Positions 32,546-42,174 of a DNA stretch of 64,000 nucleotides are shown one piece after another. This DNA is from Cyprinodon diabolis. Its lineage: Eukaryota; Chordata; Actinopteri; Cyprinodontiformes; Cyprinodontidae. The notes beneath the pieces are model-generated. The model had not been told where the DNA came from. It was given only the letters and a program-made list of their open reading frames with translations, and searched no databases. The stretch is from NCBI GenBank assembly GCA_030533445.1, contig CM060076.1, positions 9,232,001 through 9,296,000 of the forward strand. Reading direction: 5' to 3'. Within the stretch, counting starts at the first letter, position 1; the number at the start of each line of letters is the position of its first letter. Both the position numbers and the translations under genes were made by a program.

Positions 32546-32811
32546 TGTTGGATTAATTGTACATAAGTTATTCTACTTTAATCATATTATATACATTTGT
32601 TATTTCTATCTTACTTATATTACAAGAGTGTTGAAAACATTGAACTTTGCTTGCTATGATTACTAATGTTTTGCTGTCAGTTTGTGCAGGAGGATGTTGA
32701 GGTCACAGCTGGGGTCAAAGCTGGGTTATTGTTGTGAAACTCGGAGAGCTGCGCAGAGTTGCACACACCGCAGAGTTGCACATCGGATGTGGAGAGAAGC
32801 TTTCCTTATCT
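32546..32811 (+). mobile_element. ERV 3' LTR, truncated after 266 bp
   Basis: Identical by eye to 27022-27287 of the 5' LTR. It then switches to unrelated sequence at 32812. The missing 254 bp include the AATAAA signal. Confidence 0.88.
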
Positions 32812-33830
32812 AGGAATTTGAAATCAGAGGCAAGATTGTGAGGACAACCACTGGCAATGGTGCAAAATTTGTGAAGCCTTTTTTAGTGTTTGTGAAGGAC
32901 AAAAACAATGAGGAAGTTGAAGCTGAAACACAGTCTGAGGATAAAAGAGGTACTGGAGTACCTGAGGAAAAATGTGGAGTACTTTGACACCACAGCTCTG
33001 CTGCAGGAAGATGATTTTTTCGAATTTCAGCTGCCAAGATACCAACGCTGTGCTTGTCATATCCTAAACCTTATCGCCAATGAAGACTCAACAAATGCAA
33101 ACTCCACTGATGCGCACAAGAAGCTGCACCATGCAATGTTTGCCAAGTGTTGTGGCCTGTGGAACAAATGTGGGAGATCCACATTTGCAGCAGAGATGGT
33201 CGAGAATGTCTGTTCTCTTTAAGTTCTATGGCAAAATAAAACAATTTGGAACTCATTCTTGGCCGTGGAATGCCTACTCAGGATTTGTAAAGAAAAGGGA
33301 GAGGGAGCCTTAAGAGCTATTGCCACCAACCTGAAGGTCCCCATGTAAGAAGGCCTAAGGTTTTTTTCTTACTTAAACAGCTACAGATAAACAATTGACA
33401 TTGTGAATAACTGTCTATTATAAATAAAAATTACTGGAAATCTATCAATAATTTAAATTTTCTATTCAGTTCTATAATCCTTGGTTCCATCCAACAAAAA
33501 TACGGATGTGTGTTCCTTTTTTGTCAATACAGGTAAACACAGGTTCAACCCAGCCGAACTCGCATTTCTCATGGAATATGTTGCTGTAATGAGCCCTGTC
33601 GCCCAGGCAACCAACATACTAAAAGCAGAAACCAACGCACAAATGGGGTGGCTACATCCTACAATTTATCTACTACAGATCAAGCTTGACAAAGTCAAGT
33701 TGCAGCTGAAGTACTGCAGGCCTCTTGTTGATGCTTTACAATCTGAAATTCAGCATGGGCACATGTTCAAGGATGCCGAGCTGGTTGCAGTTGCAATTCT
33801 TCCTCCCAAGTTATGAGCAACATGGACGAG
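32812..33830 (+). pseudogene. hAT transposase pseudogene
   Basis: Broken frames in order match hAT transposases of the fish ZBED-like type. First an RGKIVRTTTGNGAKF segment (about 32826), which aligns to the catalytic region before the conserved His. Then QLPRYQRCACHILNLIAN (about 33027), KLHHAMFAKCCGLWNKCGRS (about 33120), and EKGEGALRAIATNLKVPM (about 33293). After a possible intron (GTAAGA at about 33347 to a CAATACAG acceptor at about 33532) come FNPAELAFLMEYVAVMSPVAQA (about 33547), MGWLHPTIYLLQIKLDK (about 33644) and CRPLVDALQSEI (about 33715). The N-terminal BED finger and the C-terminal dimerisation domain are missing. Frameshifts and stops are present. Confidence 0.75.
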
Positions 33831-34189
33831 AGATGACGCCACCATTTAAATGGGTAAGCTTATGCATTAATGACTACAGGCATCTGCATCAGTAGTGACG
33901 GTACACTCTGGTACACAGAGTGTTTACAAAATGGAATTTCGGTTTATACAGCTTTCAGACAGTAAATGAGCAGCAGCTTAGCAGTGAAATTGTCATTTCC
34001 ATTCCATAAAGTGCAGCAGAAATCAAATATAAACAGTGTGGGAGAAAAGACATGGTGCAAAAACACATTGATATGGAAGTTCAGAGCATTCAAGACAAAT
34101 ATATATGCTCCAGATATGCAGTATTTTGGTTTGGTGTTATCAGTGTGATGCAGAGTCTGTGACTTGATTTATAGTTTTTTTCAACAGTT

Positions 34190-34985
34190 CAGGGGTCTGA
34201 TGGCAGTGTGGAAAATACTGTTGCAGAATCTGCTGGACCTACAGTAGATGCCACAAAGCCTCTTCTCAGAGGGCAGCAGGAAGAACAGTACATGTTGGGG
34301 GTGTCTGGGGTCAATGATGATGTTACAGGCTTGGGACACACAGTGCTAAGATGAAATGTCTTTTACAGAGGGAAGGGAAGCCCTGATGATCCTCTCTGCT
34401 GTTCTCACCACTGCTCTCACATTCTTCCAGTCTGAGAAGCTGCAGCCGTCACATCACATAATGAGACAGCTGGTCAGAACGCTCTCTATGGTGCTTTTTG
34501 TGGTGAGGATGGTTTAGGGCAGGTGGGCTCTCCTCATTATCTGCAGGAAATACATGCGCTTTTGTTCTCTTTTGATCAGTGAGGTGGTGTTTACATTCCA
34601 GTTGAGGGTGTCTGTGATGTGCCAGGACTTTGGTGCTGCTGACCACCTCTAGAGCATAGCTCTTTATGACCAGTGGAGCATGGTTAGGCCGGTTCTTCCT
34701 TAAGTCCAAGATCATCTCCTTCGTCTTCTCCACCTTCAGGATCAGGCTGTTATCTTTGCACCAGTCCACCAGCTGCTCCACCTCCTCTCTTTAGTTCTGG
34801 TCGTTGTCGTCTGTGATAAGGCCCACCACAGTGGTGTCGTCTGCGAACTTCACGATGTGATTGGTGGTGAACCTGGGGACGCAGTCATGTGTCATCAGGG
34901 TGAACAGCAGGGGGCTCAGGACGCAGCCCTGAGGGGAGCCTGTGCTTAGGGTGATGACATCAGAGGTGTTCTGTCTGACCCGGAA
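34190..34985 (-). mobile_element. Rex1/CR1-like LINE reverse transcriptase fragment, minus strand
   Basis: Minus-strand frames show GSPQGCVLSPLLFTLMTHDC (about 34950-34890; the conserved PQG motif before the catalytic centre), KFADDTTVVGLITDD (about 34860-34815; catalytic FADD), EQLVDWCKDNSLILKVEKTK, LRKNRPNHAPLVIKSYALEVV (about 34700-34640), and then frameshifted thumb-domain sequence to about 34190. Both termini are missing. A plus-strand relative is at 44785-45390. The clade name Rex1/Babar is from memory of fish elements and only moderately sure. The non-LTR RT assignment is firm. Confidence 0.75.
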
Positions 34986-36572
34986 TAAACAGCAGTGATG
35001 CTAACCACAGTGAACTCTCTTAGCAGATAAAATGGTCTGCAGTTAACAGTCAGAAACTTGATTTCTGGAGAGAAGAACCCGGCGACCGATCTGGCATTAA
35101 AGTTTCACACCAATTGGAGTGGCGACCGGAAAAAAACACCACTCTCAAATTTCCTTTTGATCATTCCAAATTGAATTACAATCTTTGGTCTGACGTGTCT
35201 ACATGAAACATTTTTGATCTGATCAGGTCTTCAATATGATTATATGTGATCATGATATGTAATGTTTACTAAACACAACATTCATAACAATGCTAGTAGT
35301 TATAATTGTTAGTACAGTTTCGATATTTATTTTGTTGGATGTGTTTCAGATAATCAGTGTTGTGCCTCACATCCATGAGATAAATATGAACATGGAATGA
35401 ATATGGAATATGTACAGAAACATGGGACCGGTAACCCTGTTCCAGAAGGTGATGCCTTTCCTAAAACATTCCCATAGTAGGAGGATCTTGACACATTGGT
35501 CTCCAAGCATAAACTTTTTGCCAAACGTTGTTGCCAACTTATCTTTTCAGACGCCTAGTGGCCTTAAAAAAAAAGAAAAAAAGAAAATGACAAGTGAGAA
35601 ATATAGTGACTTTATTCATGCTGGGCTGAAGTTTTTCGATGCCTTGCCAGATTTCTGGCATGCAGCAATTTTGCTGGAAAGAAATGTACAATTACAGAGA
35701 CCAGTATGATGATGAGTGTTTTGCCGCTCATCAGAATGCATTACTACCCAATCACAAGTTGAGTATGATTACATGATGAAGCTGGAAGAGAGGGTAGTGA
35801 ATAGCGGCTTGTAAAAATTAGCAACGATAGTCTCACTAGATGTAGGCAAAGTTTGTGAAGCCTGAAGAAACTGACCTGACTGATGAAAATGGCATAGCAT
35901 ATGGATTGAAGAACTTGGCTGTAACAACAAGCTGTATTGTAGCTGGTACAAAGAACCGAGGGTGAAAGATAGGCTACTTGTTTCTGTATGTTATGCTCAC
36001 AAAACTGATGTATGGATCAAGTGTTAAGAAAGTCTTGTCATGTCATGTGATGAATCAGACCCTGGTTACATAGCTGGTGTTTGTGCTCTCCATCATTACC
36101 AGGGGAATTAGCCACAGCTGATCATACCACCCTCACTGATCTCTTCAGCTCTGTGTGGAGAGTAGGTAGTGATTTGAGATTGAGTTTAATGATCATAAAC
36201 ACTGTCAAATATCTTGCTAGTGGAAACTTTGCTTAAATTAATAGAATTTGTTCCCTCAGCAGGACTGAGATACCACTGGTGTTCCAGTGCTGAAGCAAAT
36301 CTCACAGGAACAGACAGCTCTGTAAACAGGAGACACTGCACACACTTGTGTGTGGATGGCTGGTTGGGATCAGCTTTTCCTGGAGAAACATTAAATAAAG
36401 AGAAGAAAACTGGATCTATCTCTCTGGAGGCGCAGGACTGTTATCTTTTTTCGAGTTCTAAACACAGATCACCATTCAAAATCTCTCAGAATGGCATCTT
36501 TAATAAAGCATTTTTTTAATTTAATTGAATCTGTGGTTCAGAAAAATAGCAAGATGCTGCTGGATTAAACTT
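34986..36572. other. Non-coding stretch
   Basis: No recognisable gene or repeat. The open frames at 35410-35709 and 36214-36519 contain low-complexity lysine or serine runs and no domain I know. Confidence 0.45.
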
Positions 36573-37039
36573 TGTCACGGTGGGGTGGAGGTTTGACAGG
36601 ACCCAAATGCAGACACAGAAGCTGAAGTGGTTTCTTGCAGATTAAACAAAAAAAAAGGGGGCAACAGAAGCGAAAATCCAAAACATAAATCCACAAAATC
36701 CACAAAAACTGAGAACCAGTAATACTTACAACAAGGGGGCAAAGAAATTAAGACAAGCCAGCAACAGTGACCATGCAGGAGGTGCATATATAGGAAAGAG
36801 AAACAAAGACCAGGCTAATCAGCAGATTGGGAGCAGGTGTGAACAGAGGAGTCTAGAAGGGAGCTAGGAGAATGAGACTGACACAAGAGGGCAAACCACA
36901 AATACCTAAGAACTAAAATGCATCCAGAAAACACCACAAAATAGGAATTAAACAAATAAAACTAGAAAACATAGAAAAACATGGATAAAAGTGAAACTGA
37001 AAACTCAAAAAGAAAACTTAAAGAACCAAAACGTTGACA
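36573..37039 (-). mobile_element. LTR copy, minus strand, same family as 18184-19877
   Basis: Ends TGTCACGGTGG and CGTTGACA. It is collinear with the solo LTR at 18184-19877, including AGCAGATTGGGAGCAGGTGT, but lacks the nested transposon and so shows the empty site (GAGACTGACACAAGAGGG near 36868). The flanking five bases (AACTT and CTGTC) do not match, so the ends or flanks have changed. Confidence 0.7.
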
Positions 37040-37722
37040 CTGTCTCCTTTGGCCATTAGTTCTCTCCCCAGTCTCTCTCTGCTCTCTTGGGTGTGCAACA
37101 GGCTCATTACTATAGAGCTGTGGTCCATCATATATGTAGTTGGTATCCATTGTTTACTGCTATAAAGCTAAGCGGCTTAAAGGGAAACACTGTTTTTTTT
37201 TTACATTGGCGCCTTGATTTGACGTTATTACATCATTTTCTACTCACCCATATTAGTTGTGTGTCATTTGGAGCGGTAACGAAGATATTCGGTTTTGTAT
37301 TATCCAAGTAACGTCTTCCTAGTCTTCCTATGGGCAACGAGTTGAAGGCACAAACTAAACTGTTCATAATTTATTCTTTATGGTACGCCAGTATTCATAA
37401 CATGTAGGCAAATCACTGTCCGCCAGACATCTGCGGTAATATTTTTTATATTTTTATTTTTTTTTAAACAAAGCGGAGTGTGCATGACGTCATCTACGAG
37501 CACCAGCTGCCATTCATTCATCCTGTCCGCTGAACTGCTGCTAGTTTTACTCACGTGCCTGGAACATGTCTACTGCTAATACCACAGATGATCTCGCTCT
37601 CGAAATGGAATTGAACGATTCAGATTAGTTAGCCGAATGAATATAAGGGGACTCCAGTCCGGCGGATGTCTGGGGACAGTGATTCGCTTACATGTTATGA
37701 ATGCTGGCGTACTATAAAGAAT

Positions 37723-38775
37723 GGTTCATGTCCTACCTGTCACATCGGACTTTCTGTATCAGCCTTGATGACTCTGTGTCCTCCACTGCTCCTCTCTCAT
37801 GTGGGGTCCCACAGGGCTCCGTGCTTGGCCCTCTTTTATTTTCTCTCTATCTACTCCCACTTGGCTCCATTCTCAGGAAGCATGGCATTTCCTTTCACTG
37901 TTATGCTGATGACAGCCAGATGTATGTCCCCCTCAAAAAGGCTGATTCCTACTCTGTTGAACCACTGTTAAAGTGTTTACATGACCTTAAAGCTTGGATG
38001 TCTTTAAATTTTCTGAAAAAGTAAAAGTGGATTCAGACCTTAAATTTTACAGCCAGATAAAAGCTGTAGTGAAATCTAGCTTTTTCCAGCTAAGGCAGCT
38101 GGCAAAGATCAAACCAGTCCTTCAGAGACGGCACTTTGAGACAGTAATCCACGCCTTTGTGACCACTCGGCTGGATTACTGTAATGCACTTTATGTGGGG
38201 ATTGCTGGGTCCTCAATTGCTCGTCTTCAACTGGTTCAAAATGCTGCTGCACGTCTTTTAACTGGCACACGCAAGTACAAGCACATTTCAGCTATTTTAG
38301 CTTCACTCCACTGGCTGCCCATCCATTTTAGGATTCATTTTAAAATTCTTTTAAAATTCTTTTATTTACTTTTAAAGCCTTGAATGGCCTTGCCCCAATT
38401 TACCTCTCTGAGCTTCTGCACCCCTACACTCCCAGCCGATCTCTCAGGTCAGCTGATCAGCTGCTCCTGACAGTGCCTAAAGGAAGGCTTAAGCTCAGAG
38501 GGGATCGAGCGTTTTCTATTGCAGCTCCAAAACTCTGGAATGCATTGCCGCTACACATTAGACAGGCCACCTCTCTGTCTCAATTTAAAACTCTTCTTAA
38601 AACCCACCTCTTTTCTTTGGCTTTTAACACCATGTAGAGTGTTGATTTTATGTACACATGTTTTTATTTACTTTTATTTATTTTAGTTATTTTATCTTTT
38701 TGTGCAGCACTTTGGAAACCTTGTGTTTATTTGAACCGTGCTATATAAATAAAGTGGATTGGATTGGATTGGATA
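37723..38775 (+). mobile_element. L2-clade LINE, 5'-truncated, inserted in the palindrome arm
   Basis: Reverse transcriptase C-terminal half on the plus strand. SCGVPQGSVLGPLLFSLYLLP (about 37796) is followed by FHCYADDSQMYVPL (about 37890; catalytic YADD intact). After a frameshift near 38024 come QRRHFETVIHAFVTTRLDYCNALYVG and RLQLVQNAAARLLTGT, and after a second near 38380 YLSELLHPYTPSRSLRSAD and FKTLLKTHLFSLAF. The 3' end is ATAAATAAAGTGGATTGGATTGGATTGG, a short ATTGG tandem tail typical of the L2/CR1 group. The endonuclease and the first half of RT are absent. Confidence 0.85.
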
Positions 38776-38845
38776 GATTATGAACAGTTTAATTTGTGCC
38801 TTTAACTCGTTGCCCATAGGAGACTAGGAAGACGTTACTTGGATA

Positions 38846-39711
38846 CCGTAAATCCTCTAATATTGGCCTGTATTCCATTAGAGGCCGGGTCTCTAATAAT
38901 AGCCTGTTTGTCAGTCGGCGGAAGTAAATACTGGCCAGTCTCTTATACAAGCCAGGGCTATAATTAGAACCAATGATGTTCCTGGGCACTCCTCAACAAC
39001 TTGTGATAGTAACATACAAGTACCACAGGGGGGCAATGTTTGCTAATGAATCCAAGACATTAGCATGGGAAGTCCCATCTTTAGCGCAGACAGTGCCACA
39101 AACAGGAGGTCAGCTTGTTTTTGTTTTTATGACCGTAATTGCAGTGAAGTTGGACCAGCTAGAAGAGCGAGGTGCGCGAGAACGCTGGGACCCTTTTTCC
39201 ACCTGGATCTCTGCTCTTTTTCGCTGTCATGTCCCTCCATTGTAGAACTACTCGCCCCCACTTCCTCATCACCTCGGCTGTATCTAGACCCACAGCGTAT
39301 AGCCCAGACCATGCTTCAATATTGAGCATAAATCAAAAATGTCTGCGTCAAGATCACTGCGACACACAGCTTGGGGGAGTATAACCAGCCAAATAATCGT
39401 TCTGATCTGAGAAAGATTCCATTCTGTGTCTATTTTTCCCATATTGCCGTGCTGAAAAAGTGCAGCTGCTGAAAGATGTCTTAATAATGTTCTGTATACC
39501 CTTATGGTAACTGTACTTTTTCAATAAATAAACCTAGTATTTTATAGGTTCAAATAGACAGAAAATCTCGTTTTATTCATTCCACTGGTAGTCTGTTTTG
39601 ATCAAATAGAAAAGAGGCCTGCCTCTAATTCTGACCTCCTTCCAATAATGGCCTGGACCAAGATGTACCTGAGTGAAATAAAGGCCCTGGCCTATATTAG
39701 AGGATTTACGG
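38846..39711. mobile_element. TA-flanked non-autonomous DNA transposon nested in the palindrome
   Basis: Inverted ends: the left CCGTAAATCCTCTAATATTG and the right, on the minus strand, CCGTAAATCCTCTAATATAG. TA lies on each side (38844-38845 and 39712-39713). The other arm of the surrounding palindrome (near 37295) preserves the uninterrupted target, confirming the insertion and a TA duplication. Internally, GGCCTG...CTCTAAT-type units recur near both ends. The frames at 38973-39384 show no transposase motif. The TA TSD suggests a Tc1/mariner-like mechanism, but the ends are not typical, so I leave the superfamily open. Confidence 0.7.
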
Positions 39712-39845
39712 TATTACAAAACCGAATATCTTCAGAACAGCTCCAAATGACACAAAACTAATATGGGCGAGTAGAACATGATGTAGTAATGTAAAATCAA
39801 GGGGCCAATGTAAAAAAACGGTGTTCCCCTTTAAACATGGCTATG

Positions 39846-39849
<4 letters not shown>

Positions 39850-39926
<77 letters not shown>
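39850..39926. repeat. (TA)n microsatellite
   Basis: About 38 TA units, ending exactly where an L2-type tail begins. It is the first of five long (TA)n tracts between 39.8 and 43.4 kb. Confidence 0.95.
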
Positions 39927-39928
<2 letters not shown>

Positions 39929-40156
39929 GCTGGAGGTTTCTTCCTGTTAAAAGGGAGTTTTTCCTCTCCACTGTCGCTACAAGCATGCTTAGTGTGAGGG
40001 ATTGTATTTGAGTCAATGAGTCGATGCAATCAACTGGTTTTCCTTAGATATAAAACTTTGTATCAATTTGACTGGATGATCTGGTTGAACTGTACAGTGC
40101 CTTGAGATGACATGTGTTGTGAATTTGGCGCTATATAAATAAACTGAATTGAATTG

Positions 40157-40163
<7 letters not shown>
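39927..40163 (+). mobile_element. L2-type LINE/SINE 3' tail between (TA)n tracts
   Basis: Near-copy of the 3' part of 3290-3800: AAAAGGGAGTTTTTCCTCTCC, GTCGATGCAATCAACTGG, GTGCCTTGAGATGACATG and GGCGCTATATAAATAAACTG, then a GAATT-type tandem tail. It is bounded on both sides by (TA)n. Confidence 0.7.

Positions 40164-40188
<25 letters not shown>
40164..40188. repeat. (TA)n microsatellite
   Basis: About 12 TA units immediately after the L2-type tail. Confidence 0.9.
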
Positions 40189-40216
40189 GACCAGGTAAAG
40201 TAATTTTTACTAAGAC

Positions 40217-40521
40217 CTATGTTCCACAATAATTTCTCCTATTCTTGTGCAGCAATGTGTGAAAATGTGGGTGTGTGTATGTGTGCATTTTTTGTGAACA
40301 TTTTTTGTGAAAGTAGTGTAGAGATGAGCTTGATAGTTTTTCCCTGATTAATTTAGTCATTTGGGATACTGTGTTAACTGGATTATACTCAGATGTCTTG
40401 CTTGATATGACCACATGGCCGGGGGTTGTGTCTGTGTGTGTTGCAAATGCAGATATGCCATTCTTGTAGAATTTATTGAGAAGCTCCTTTTCTCGTTCCA
40501 CTTGTGAGGTCCAGCCTGTAA
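40217..40521 (-). other. Candidate unrecognised exon, minus strand
   Basis: On the minus strand a TTTTCTGTCATTACATTGTTACAG sequence in three parts (T-rich tract, branch-like CATTAC, CAG) precedes an open frame starting at about 40521. The frame continues without a stop for about 100 codons to TAG near 40217. The first 65 codons look protein-like (QVEREKELLNKFYKNG, then FATHTDTTPGHVVISSK). The end is Ser/His/Lys-rich and may be beyond the true exon. I do not recognise the family. It could be a host exon, an exon of an unknown element, or chance. No matching upstream or downstream exon was found within the window. Confidence 0.3.
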
Positions 40522-40611
40522 CAATGTAATGACAGAAAAGTAGGCTGCCTTACAAAGTGAATAACCGGATGAGTAACTCCAGTCTTCAGTCATATGAATT
40601 ACACACATGCC

Positions 40612-40613
<2 letters not shown>

Positions 40614-40701
<88 letters not shown>
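40614..40701. repeat. (TA)n microsatellite, left border of the R4/Dong-like LINE
   Basis: About 43 uninterrupted TA units, directly followed by LINE sequence. Confidence 0.95.
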
Positions 40702-40705
<4 letters not shown>

Positions 40706-42093
40706 CATTCACACATGTCACTGATCCATACCACCCGGATCTTCAGCACAGACATCGGACATATGTCATTCGGACTAGAGAAGTGTGGTTGGATGGTAAC
40801 TAAGAGAGGAAAGGTAGTCCACACAGAGGTGGTCTCACTCCCAGGAGGAACAATAGCAGACATTGAGGAGAGCTACTGTACAAGTACCTTGGAACCCCAC
40901 AACCAAATGGCAACCTCGAAGGTGACAAAGAAAGCGGCTACCACCAAATATCTCCAACGAGTAAGGCAGGTCCTAAGGACCTAGCTCAATGGCAAGAATA
41001 AGTCTTGGGCAATAAATAGCTATGCTCTGCCAGTAATTGGATACCATGCAGAAATAATAAGCTGACCAAAGGAGGAGGTACAGACCACAGATCTTAAGAC
41101 ACAAAAGCTCCTAACCATGCACGGGGGGTACCAGCCCAAATCCAGCACCCTGAGACTGTACGCCAGCCGTAAGGAAGGAGGCCGAGGACCAGTGAGTGTA
41201 AGAGCCACTATCCAGGAAACATCCAAGATCCATAAGTACATCAAGGACAAGGCAACAGATGACATGCTCAGTGTATGTCTCAGACAATGGGGAACAGAAG
41301 ATGAGGTGTCAGAGACTCTGTCATGGGAGGATAAGCCCCTACATGGGATGTACCACCGAAACATAATCGAGGTGGCAGATATCAGGAAATCTTACCAATG
41401 GCTATACAAAGTTGGAAAGAGGCACTCATCGTGGCTGCACAGGAGCAGGACCTGAACACCAGAGCAATAGAGCCACAGATCTACCACACCAGACAAGACT
41501 CCAGATGCAGACTGTGTAAAGAGGCCCCTGAGACAATCAAGCCCATAACTGCAGGGTGTAAGATGCTGGCAGGGAAAGCTTACATGGGTCGCCATAACCA
41601 AGTGGCTGGAATAGTATACAATAACATCGGTACAGAGTATGGGCTGGAAACCCCTAGGTCACAATGGTGAACACCTCCAAAGACGGTAAAGAATGACCGA
41701 GCCAAGATCCTGTGGGACTTCCAGATACAAATGGACCGAATGGTAATGGTGGTGACAATGGTGGACTAAAAGAAGAGGAAAGCCATTGTGGTTGAAATAG
41801 CAATACCAAGTGATTACAACATCAGGAAAAAAAAAAAACATGAAAAACTGGAGAAATACCAGGGTCTAAAAGAAGAGCTGGAGAAAACCTGGAAGGTCAA
41901 GGGATCAGTGGTGCCCCTGGTCATTTGGGCACTCGACGCAGTGACCCCCAAACTTGAGGAGTGGTTACAGCAGATCCCTGGAAAGGCATCAGACATCTCA
42001 GTCCAGAAGAGTGCAGTTCTAGGAACAGCAAAGATACTGCTCAGATCCCTCAAGCTCCCAGGCCTCTGGTAGAGGACCCAAGCTTGGAGGAAA

Positions 42094-42096
<3 letters not shown>
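40702..42096 (+). mobile_element. R4/Dong-clade (Rex6-like) LINE with restriction-like endonuclease, 5'-truncated
   Basis: Plus-strand frames run in order. First the sequence after the RT catalytic centre (GLEKCGWMVTKRGKV, about 40770; KYLQRVRQVL, about 40950). Then LTMHGGYQPKSSTLRLYASR (about 41113), WEDKPLHGMYHR (about 41330) and a CRLCKEAPETIKPITAGC zinc module (about 41505). Last comes the region of a restriction-like endonuclease (KILWDFQIQMD, about 41705; VEIAIPSDYNIRKK, about 41790; KLEKYQGLKEEL, about 41845). The copy ends SAVLGTAKILLRSLKLPGLW at about 42069. Two frameshifts and one stop break it, and the RT catalytic motif is absent. Both ends abut (TA)n. Confidence 0.8.

Positions 42097-42172
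<76 letters not shown>
42094..42172. repeat. (TA)n microsatellite, right border of the R4/Dong-like LINE
   Basis: About 38 TA units with one early interruption (ATATAAATATAT), immediately after the last codons of the LINE. Confidence 0.95.

Positions 42173-42174
<2 letters not shown>

Larger units (their letters stand above)
27022..32811 (+). mobile_element. Endogenous retrovirus, defective, with truncated 3' LTR
   Basis: A provirus in plus orientation: 5' LTR, tRNA-Tyr primer-binding site, splice donor, gag remnants, protease, RNase H and integrase remnants, an env in pieces, a purine tract, and the first 266 bp of the 3' LTR. The gamma-type layout and Env (furin site, C-X6-CC) indicate a class I-like fish retrovirus. 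The Gag capsid and the reverse transcriptase core are missing and several frames are broken, so this copy cannot be functional. The left flank is at 27021. The right flank is a hAT transposase remnant, so no TSD can be read. Confidence 0.9.
37181..39830. mobile_element. TTAA-flanked palindromic DNA transposon (Kolobok-like) with two nested insertions
   Basis: The ends are inverted: the left AGGGAAACACTG and, on the minus strand, the right AGGGGAACACCG, both followed by a T-run and TTTACATTGG. TTAA flanks both sides (37177-37180 and 39831-39834). The left arm 37181-37440 is mirrored by a right arm that is split into 37655-37722, 38776-38845 and 39712-39830. The centre, from 37566, has a 20-codon acidic frame starting MSTANTTDDLALEMEL. 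A subterminal CATTTTCTACTCACCC (37234-37249) is shared exactly with the other palindrome (24252-24267). Confidence 0.75.
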
